A DNA stretch of 11,091 nt from Flavobacteriales bacterium UBA1112 (GTDB taxonomy: Bacteria > Bacteroidota > Bacteroidia > Flavobacteriales_D > Sanyastnellaceae): positions 1 through 11,091 of the forward strand of contig DCBH01000026.1 of the NCBI GenBank assembly GCA_002313415.1, read 5' to 3'. Of this stretch, positions 6,169-11,091 are shown one piece after another (the first letter of the stretch is position 1; each line of letters begins with the position of its first letter). The notes beneath the pieces are model-generated. The model was not told the DNA's origin. It did not search any database and saw nothing but the letters and a program-made list of their open reading frames with translations. The position numbers were made by a program, and so were the translations under genes.

Positions 6169-7221
6169 TCAGGGCCGGTAGGCACGCAACACCGGCTGTG
6201 GATCGACCCATCCAAGGACATCAGAATCAGTGGACTCTGGGTAGGCTTGGAGGGCGGCTTCCACAGCGCGCCATCCGAGAAAGATTCCAAGTCGATCAGG
6301 ACTTTCCTGAGGTAAGCGGCCAACCCGGGTAAATGGCCCCTCTTGAAACCATCTCATTACATCACGCGGTGCATTGGAAAACATGCGCTCCTGAGGTTGA
6401 ATTTCTGCCCAGGTGGCGCGTTCATGTGCCACTGCCCATTCCCACTCTTCCTCCGTCCAATTCATCAATTGAGCTGGTGAGACATCAGGCAAACACCTTG
6501 AAGCTGTGTGCATGACTTTACCCCAGAACAACCACATGTCTGCAGTGCGAGGAGAGGTGGGAACGAGTTCTTGCTGGTTGACTGCAATCCAACCGAGCAG
6601 CGCGTCACAAGCCATGCGATCCGGGCGCATCCTTGCGAGTCGGTAGTTCGGGAATTTGGCGGGAGGCAATTCGCGATGCAGAGGGTGGTCACTGCCCAAG
6701 AACCAATCGAGGCCGACTCCAATCCAGGAGGGACCCGGATAGATTGCAAAGTTGAATCCAGACGGCATCCAAATCACGTCGGGAATTGCGAGATTGGGTT
6801 CGATCACATGCAGACGCCTCAGACCATTTTTCAGTTTACGCGACTCTCTGTCGATGACATCCTCACTTCCTGAGGTCGAGTCAATGGCCGCGAGCATGGG
6901 CGCCATTTGCGCGAGAAACTGGTCAAGCACGTCCATGGTCATGGTGTCTTCCGCCGCGCCGAGTTGAAGTACGTCTTCGCACCACACCTGCCAGAATTCA
7001 GGATGCATGTCGTGCAAATAAGCCCTTGATATTTTTCGGCTTTTGCTTTGGGGCAGACGGTCCAACACATCCATCCAGTTCACTTCGCGGTGGTCATCAG
7101 GCAGATTGACTTGGTCAATGGCAATTGGTAGGGGTTTGTCATCGCAACCCACGAATAAACTGAAGGTCAAAACCCACATCGGAGCATAGAACAACTTGCG
7201 AATAGGACGAGAGGTGCACAT
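6169..7221 (-). CDS. gldB: Gliding motility lipoprotein GldB
   Basis: A 350-residue lipoprotein of the gliding motility machinery. The N-terminus has basic residues (RPIRK at 5-9), a hydrophobic stretch and a lipobox FVGC with the acylated Cys26, followed by DDK. Segments typical of GldB are GLDWFLGSDHPL at 170-181, the TEEEWEWA region at 256-263, the ESPDRLG motif at 306-312 and GWRAV at 316-320. In F. johnsoniae gldB is essential for gliding; the molecular activity is unknown. The frame is open upstream to 7317, but only the ATG at 7221 puts a proper signal peptide at the N-terminus, and longer versions would overlap the divergent porin gene. An ATG at 7179 would also leave a minimal signal. 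No zinc-protease HExxH motif is visible. Co-directional with gldC. Confidence 0.92.
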   Translation of the reverse strand: MCTSRPIRKLFYAPMWVLTFSLFVGCDDKPLPIAIDQVNLPDDHREVNWMDVLDRLPQSKSRKISRAYLHDMHPEFWQVWCEDVLQLGAAEDTMTMDVLDQFLAQMAPMLAAIDSTSGSEDVIDRESRKLKNGLRRLHVIEPNLAIPDVIWMPSGFNFAIYPGPSWIGVGLDWFLGSDHPLHRELPPAKFPNYRLARMRPDRMACDALLGWIAVNQQELVPTSPRTADMWLFWGKVMHTASRCLPDVSPAQLMNWTEEEWEWAVAHERATWAEIQPQERMFSNAPRDVMRWFQEGPFTRVGRLPQESPDRLGIFLGWRAVEAALQAYPESTDSDVLGWVDPQPVLRAYRP

Positions 7222-7232
7222 GAACGAAAGAT

Positions 7233-7240
7233 TAGTTTTG
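7233..7240 (+). promoter_or_regulatory. Candidate Bacteroidota -7 promoter element (TAnnTTTG) for the PorT-like gene
   Basis: TAGTTTTG at 7233-7240 matches the phylum consensus TAnnTTTG exactly and lies in the 78-bp divergent gap between gldB and the barrel gene, on the correct strand. Transcription would start near 7245-7247. I see no TTTG or TTG at the usual distance upstream for a -33 element, so support is only half of a promoter. Confidence 0.4.
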
Positions 7241-7299
7241 AGCAAATCGCACAGACGATGACAAAGATGAACAACGACTGCGGGAATGGCACCGCTTGG

Positions 7300-8061
7300 A
7301 TGAAAATCACCTTGCATGTTGGCTTGATGGTGTTGTTGTCAATTCAGGTTCAGGCCCAAACCCGATCAGAGGGATTCCGAATGGGACTGGCGTTGGACCC
7401 AAACATATCTTGGATGAGTTCAAGTGATTTGGAACATACCACCAATGGAATACGTGCTCACTTTGGATACCATTTCATGGCTGACATTTTATTTACAGAA
7501 ACGTATGCCTTTGGCACAGGAGTGAACGTGTTTCGAACGGGAAGCAACGTGGAATATTGGGAGCCCACCACCGACACGACTTTGAGTCACGTTTCTCGAA
7601 GTTTCAACAATCAGTACGTTGAAGTCCCACTGACCTTCAAGCTGCGAACCAAAGAGATCGGTTACACCACTTATTTCGGCCAATTTGGGGGAGGAGTGGG
7701 CTTGAATACGCGAAGGGAGGCTGAAGAGTCCCGTTATGTGGCCTTTGAGAGGAATGAAGGGACATGGTTGCCAACTGGAGAGGCTGCGGCCCAACCTCAA
7801 GACTTGATCTCTGGAAATTTTGCCAGTTTGTTCAGGGCTTCCCTGATTGTTGGGATGGGATTTGAGCGACGAATCGCAGGGACCACGTCGTTGATGGTAG
7901 GCTTCACTTACAACAGCAGTTTGTTTTCAACTCACAAAGGCCAGATGGTCGTAGAAGAAAATGTTTTGGGGGAGCCTCGTTTTGGGGGAGATGAGCCCTT
8001 GCAAACCCAAATGGAAGGGCACGATAGCTTTTTGGCAATGACGTTGGGTGTGGTCTTCTGA
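7300..8061 (+). CDS. PorT-family outer-membrane beta-barrel protein
   Basis: A 253-residue secreted protein. From the ATG at 7300 it opens with a Sec signal peptide (MKITLHVGLMVLLSIQVQA, cleavage before Gln20). The mature part alternates polar and hydrophobic residues with many aromatics and glycines, as in small 8-stranded barrels. It ends LAMTLGVVF, a C-terminal aromatic that fits a BAM recognition signal. Segments YVEVPLTFKLRT (106-117) and YFGQFGGGVGLN (125-136) are typical of the OMP_b-brl_2/PorT-like family in Bacteroidota. PorT itself is a type IX secretion component, which would suit the gldB neighbourhood, but the family is broad and I cannot say this is the T9SS PorT. Upstream ATGs at 7258 and 7267 give 14 or 11 more residues before the signal peptide; I prefer 7300. 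Confidence 0.8.
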   Translation: MKITLHVGLMVLLSIQVQAQTRSEGFRMGLALDPNISWMSSSDLEHTTNGIRAHFGYHFMADILFTETYAFGTGVNVFRTGSNVEYWEPTTDTTLSHVSRSFNNQYVEVPLTFKLRTKEIGYTTYFGQFGGGVGLNTRREAEESRYVAFERNEGTWLPTGEAAAQPQDLISGNFASLFRASLIVGMGFERRIAGTTSLMVGFTYNSSLFSTHKGQMVVEENVLGEPRFGGDEPLQTQMEGHDSFLAMTLGVVF

Positions 8062-8093
8062 GCCACTCCTGCCTTTGTGCATTGCGCGTTTCG

Positions 8094-8122
8094 TTGATGC
8101 ATTGCACCTTGCAATATCATTG
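8094..8122 (+). promoter_or_regulatory. Possible nadE promoter overlapping a small palindrome
   Basis: TTG at 8094-8096, an 18-bp spacer and TATCATTG at 8115-8122 resemble the Bacteroidota promoter layout, with one mismatch to TAnnTTTG. A perfect 6-bp inverted repeat, ATTGCA-CCT-TGCAAT (8101-8115), fills the spacer and touches the -7 element, as an operator might. Transcription would begin only a few bases before the nadE ATG at 8130, implying a very short leader. Both elements are short enough to arise by chance. Confidence 0.25.
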
Positions 8123-8129
8123 GTAACTG

Positions 8130-8969
8130 ATGGCACATTCTCTCTTTGATTCTGAAGCGGTTTCGCAGCACATTGTGGCATGGCTGAATGACTATTTGGT
8201 CAACTCGGGAATGAATGGTTGGATTGTAGGTGTCTCGGGGGGGATTGACTCTGCGGTGACATCTACACTTTGTGCTCGGACTGGGGCTCCCACGACATGT
8301 GTTGAAATGCCGATTCACCAAGATCCCAATCAAGCAAATCGAGCTGCAGAACACATTGACGCGTTGTGCGCTCAATTTCCACGCGTGCGACGTTCGATGG
8401 TGTCGTTGACGGAGGTGTATGAGACGTTCTCTCGTGCTTTGCCTGATGGCCCTGACGAAAGCGATGGGCTCGCTTTGGCCAACGCAAGGGCCAGATTGCG
8501 AATGACTACCCTGTATGCATTGGGGCAGCGAACGAATGCTTTGGTTGCAGGAACGGGCAACAAAGTGGAGGATTTCGGGGTGGGTTTCTACACGAAGTAC
8601 GGCGATGGTGGGGTGGATTTGTCGCCCATTGCTGATCTCACCAAAACGGAAGTCTTTGCACTCGGAGCTCAACTGGGGGTCGGTGACGCCATCCAGAAGG
8701 CTCCTCCAACGGACGGTCTGTGGGGCGACAATCGTTCAGATGAAGACCAGCTCGGTGCAACATATCCCGAGTTGGAGTGGGCCATGTCTTGGGTGGCCTT
8801 GCACGAACCGTTGTCGTCCGAGAGTCCGCATCAAGGAGAAGAAAATCTATCGCAGCGTCAGCGTGAGATTTTGAACATTTATCGCATGCACCACTTCAAG
8901 AACAAGCACAAAATGGACCCCATTCCTGTGTGTGCCATTCCAGATGCGGTAAGATTTACCTCTGCCTGA
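8130..8969 (+). CDS. nadE: Ammonia-dependent NAD(+) synthetase NadE
   Basis: A 279-residue cytoplasmic enzyme of the adenine-nucleotide alpha-hydrolase (N-type ATP pyrophosphatase) superfamily. It converts nicotinic acid adenine dinucleotide to NAD using ATP and an amide donor. The pyrophosphatase P-loop SGGIDSA is at 36-42, GTGNKVED at 141-148, the metal/substrate segment DLSPIADLTKTEVFAL at 163-178 and the flexible APPTDGLWGDNRSDEDQLG loop at 191-209. The C-terminus HKMDPIPVCAIPD (260-272) resembles other Bacteroidota NadE proteins. There is no N-terminal glutaminase (nitrilase) domain, so it must use free ammonia or an external glutaminase. It starts 68 bp after the barrel gene on the same strand and its stop lies 6 bp from that of the convergent propeller gene. 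nadE near gldB-gldC is a familiar flavobacterial arrangement. Confidence 0.96.
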   Translation: MAHSLFDSEAVSQHIVAWLNDYLVNSGMNGWIVGVSGGIDSAVTSTLCARTGAPTTCVEMPIHQDPNQANRAAEHIDALCAQFPRVRRSMVSLTEVYETFSRALPDGPDESDGLALANARARLRMTTLYALGQRTNALVAGTGNKVEDFGVGFYTKYGDGGVDLSPIADLTKTEVFALGAQLGVGDAIQKAPPTDGLWGDNRSDEDQLGATYPELEWAMSWVALHEPLSSESPHQGEENLSQRQREILNIYRMHHFKNKHKMDPIPVCAIPDAVRFTSA

Positions 8970-8975
8970 GAACGC

Positions 8976-11091
8976 TCAGTCGGCGGCATGCAAGATTAAC
9001 TTGGTTGTGGCTTCGTGCCGAACCTCGCCTTCGGCAGGTTGGGTGACTAGCAATACCGTGTATGTTCCTGGCTCGAGGAAATCTTCTCCCCGCTTCATGG
9101 GAATCTCCAACGGCTGTAGCCCTGCAACCAAGTCAACCGTTCCAGCGTCAACAACAAATCCACTGGATTTCTGAAGTTGATCAAGGATTGCCGAGGCTCC
9201 TCCCCCGGCCGTTGCTGAGGAATCCGGTGCTTGTGGAGCTGTCGGGATGAACCTCAGTTCCAACCGGGCATTCTCTTCTGTTCTCGACCAAACCCATGCT
9301 CGAACGACGGGGTTTTGAGGCTCAGACCAACCTCTCCCAATCTTATCCCACCATGGTTGACGTTCTTGCTCTAACTCTTCTTTCTCAAAAGCCAGAGGCG
9401 TTTCAGACCACTCTTCGGGGGATCCAGATTTTTCAATGATGGGGCTTATATCGAGGACGTAAATTCCTCGTCCGTGTGTACCAACAATCAAGTCGTTTTT
9501 TTGCTCTTGGATGGCGAGATCGTGAACAGGGACGCGCGGCAAATGGCGGTGCAGCGAAGCAAACGATGCACCTAGATCCGTCGTCAAATAAGCACCGCCG
9601 TCTGTACCCACGATCCACCAACCTTTTCGACTGGCACTCTCTACGATGGCATTCACTGGTTCCTGGGGCAGATGTTGCCCCCAATTTTCCCAAGATTTCC
9701 CTTCGTCACGTGTTGCAAATACCAAAGATTCAAAGCAATCGTGGCGGTAACCGTTGAGCGCGACTACAAGAAGCTCAGGGTCGTGTTGCGACCAAGCCAC
9801 TTCACTCACCCAAAGATGTTTGAGGTCTTCACCTTTGCCAATTTGGGTGTCTATAGGGAGTTTCAATCGCTCCCAAGAGTGACCCCCATCGGGGCTGACG
9901 TGAATCAAGCCGTCGTCGCTGCCTACAGCGAGAACGCCAAATTGTTTGGGGTGCTCCGCGAGAGTCGTCAATGTGCCAAACGGAACATTTCCTGGCAATC
10001 CTCCGCGGGTCAAATCGGCACTTATCGTTTCAAAGGAGTCGCCTTGGTTGAGAGACCTATGCACTTTGTTTGAGGCCATGTACAAAACATCTTGTTGATG
10101 CTTACTGAGTACGATGGGGGTTTGCCAATTCCAGCGCAATGGTGTTTCCCCCAATTTGTGGGAGGGGTGAAGAGTCGTTCGATCACCAGTGGTTCTGTTG
10201 GTTCGCATGTACCACCCAAACTGAGATCCAGTGTACACAACGTCGTTGTTGCGGCAATCTACCTCAATCTGCATCCCGTCTCCACCTCCGATGGCGGTGA
10301 ATCCGTGATGACCTGTTTGATGCCAAGCTGGTGATTCCCGGTGGTCGTTGTCTCCCACCCATGTGCCGTTGTCTTGCAATCCACCATAGATGCGGTAAGG
10401 ATTGGCTTCATCAACCTCAACGGCATAAAATTGACCGACTGAGGGACTGTTGCATTTGATCCAATTGGCGCCTCCATCCCAGGACACATTGATGCCACCA
10501 TCGTTGCCGTTGATCAGGTGGTTTGGATTGGCGGGGTCCACCCAAAGTTTGTGGTGGTCGACGTGCACATTTGCTGCACCAACAGAGGTGAAATTGGCCC
10601 CGCCGTCCGTGGATTTTAGGAGAGGTACGCCAGCGATGTAGATGACAGAGGCATTGGATGGGTCGACGGAAACCGTTCCGAAATAGTACCCATAGGTGTA
10701 ACAGACGTCCTCCAAAGGTTTGGCATGAGTTTTCACCCACTTTCCTTCATCGGCTTCAGATGCACTTTGTCCTTGAGCCAGAAGGTTGACAGCGGCGGGC
10801 GTTGCTTTTTCGTTGGAAATGCTCCTTTGGGGGACGCGGTAGCGATACAATTCGGGTCCCACAATCTCAGCTTCAAACAAAGCTCGATTGCCATCTGTGA
10901 GGTAGTCGTGTAAGGCCCTGGGTTTGAGGCTCCCAGCACTGATACGGGCTTTCACAGAGGCGGCACTGTCGGCTTGATCAAACCCTTCTCGATCCAAAAA
11001 TTCTTGCAGTTTCGAGTTGTCAAGCAAGCCGAAACTCTCCTCGTTCATCTCTAGAAAATCTAGGGCTTTGAGGGCCCCTTCTTCAGTGTTT
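8976..11091 (-). CDS. VPS10/sortilin-type beta-propeller protein with Asp-box (BNR) repeats, N-terminus outside the window
   Basis: The frame is open to the right edge: 14 sense codons (NTEEGALKALDFLE) precede the ATG at 11048, so about 705 codons of a longer gene are visible and that ATG is internal. Numbered from it, Asp-box turns (S/T-x-D-x-G-x-x-F/W) occur at 146-153 (STDGGANF), 189-196 (SWDGGANW), 332-339 (degenerate), 385-392 (SPDGGHSW), 446-453 (TRDEGKSW) and 489-496 (TTDLGASF). The order HVDHHKLWVDP, INGNDGG, GGLQDNG, GGDGMQ, NWQTP and HGRGIYVLD (about 161-533) is that of the large sortilin-like glycosidase-fold proteins common in marine Bacteroidota, usually secreted; the signal region is not visible. 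A C-terminal beta-rich domain (about 578-690) follows. Catalytic activity and ligand are unknown, and the BNR fold does not by itself prove glycosidase activity. Confidence 0.85.
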   Translation of the reverse strand, partial: NTEEGALKALDFLEMNEESFGLLDNSKLQEFLDREGFDQADSAASVKARISAGSLKPRALHDYLTDGNRALFEAEIVGPELYRYRVPQRSISNEKATPAAVNLLAQGQSASEADEGKWVKTHAKPLEDVCYTYGYYFGTVSVDPSNASVIYIAGVPLLKSTDGGANFTSVGAANVHVDHHKLWVDPANPNHLINGNDGGINVSWDGGANWIKCNSPSVGQFYAVEVDEANPYRIYGGLQDNGTWVGDNDHRESPAWHQTGHHGFTAIGGGDGMQIEVDCRNNDVVYTGSQFGWYMRTNRTTGDRTTLHPSHKLGETPLRWNWQTPIVLSKHQQDVLYMASNKVHRSLNQGDSFETISADLTRGGLPGNVPFGTLTTLAEHPKQFGVLAVGSDDGLIHVSPDGGHSWERLKLPIDTQIGKGEDLKHLWVSEVAWSQHDPELLVVALNGYRHDCFESLVFATRDEGKSWENWGQHLPQEPVNAIVESASRKGWWIVGTDGGAYLTTDLGASFASLHRHLPRVPVHDLAIQEQKNDLIVGTHGRGIYVLDISPIIEKSGSPEEWSETPLAFEKEELEQERQPWWDKIGRGWSEPQNPVVRAWVWSRTEENARLELRFIPTAPQAPDSSATAGGGASAILDQLQKSSGFVVDAGTVDLVAGLQPLEIPMKRGEDFLEPGTYTVLLVTQPAEGEVRHEATTKLILHAAD

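Noticed and set aside
7222..7317. Upstream extension of GldB to 7317
   Set aside because: It would bury the signal peptide about 32 residues inside the protein and overlap the divergent barrel gene.
7932..8672. Long minus-strand open frame (246 codons) across the end of the barrel gene and nadE
   Set aside because: It runs antisense to two well-supported genes and its product (rich in Arg, Ser, His and Cys) resembles no family.
8966..8979. CTGAG-AACG-CTCAG hairpin at the nadE/propeller convergent junction as a bidirectional terminator
   Set aside because: A 5-bp stem without a T-tract on either side is too weak, and part of the symmetry comes from the two facing stop codons (TGA...TCA).
1..11091. 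Mobile element, prophage, CRISPR array, tRNA/rRNA or defence system
   Set aside because: No transposase, integrase, phage, Cas or toxin-antitoxin-like products, no long direct repeats and no cloverleaf were seen; the gene content is core and gene spacing is tight.

Overview
The window reads as an ordinary core chromosomal region of a member of the Bacteroidota, most likely Flavobacteriales-like. The evidence is the gene set itself: a gldB-gldC pair (gliding/type IX secretion genes confined to this phylum), a Bacteroidota-type FtsL-like protein with no clear homology to the proteobacterial form, a PorT-type outer-membrane barrel, and one perfect match to the phylum's TAnnTTTG -7 promoter element. 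I cannot name a genus. Nothing points to a mobile element, prophage, CRISPR array, tRNA or rRNA.

Left third (1-4162, minus strand): the start of the division/cell-wall (dcw) cluster, transcribed leftwards as mraZ-rsmH-ftsL-ftsI-murE. murE is cut by the left edge. Every one of the four gene junctions is the same 4-base NTGA start/stop overlap, so the five genes look like one translationally coupled unit. Upstream of mraZ sits a clear MraZ operator: TGGGA boxes on a 10-bp register.

Middle (4163-5818): a 260-bp divergent intergenic region carries the MraZ operator, a perfect DnaA-box sequence, and a 25-bp near-perfect palindrome. It is followed on the plus strand by an alpha/beta-hydrolase of unknown substrate and engB (ribosome-assembly GTPase), separated by 4 bp.

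Right half (5819-11091): gldB-gldC on the minus strand (gldC meets engB tail to tail), then divergently a PorT-family outer-membrane beta-barrel and nadE (ammonia-dependent NAD synthetase) on the plus strand. nadE converges, with 6 bp between stops, on a long minus-strand gene for a sortilin/VPS10-type beta-propeller protein with Asp-box (BNR) repeats, which runs off the right edge without its N-terminus.

Functionally, the window joins envelope growth and division (MraZ regulator, RsmH 16S rRNA methyltransferase, FtsL/FtsI septal synthesis, MurE precursor ligase) to ribosome maturation (EngB), envelope/gliding machinery (GldB, GldC, PorT-like barrel) and NAD synthesis. I did not find a convincing undescribed system. 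The most informative non-coding signals are in the mraZ-hydrolase intergenic region; the most unusual protein features are the long cytoplasmic extension on FtsL and a disrupted propeller blade in the VPS10-like protein.
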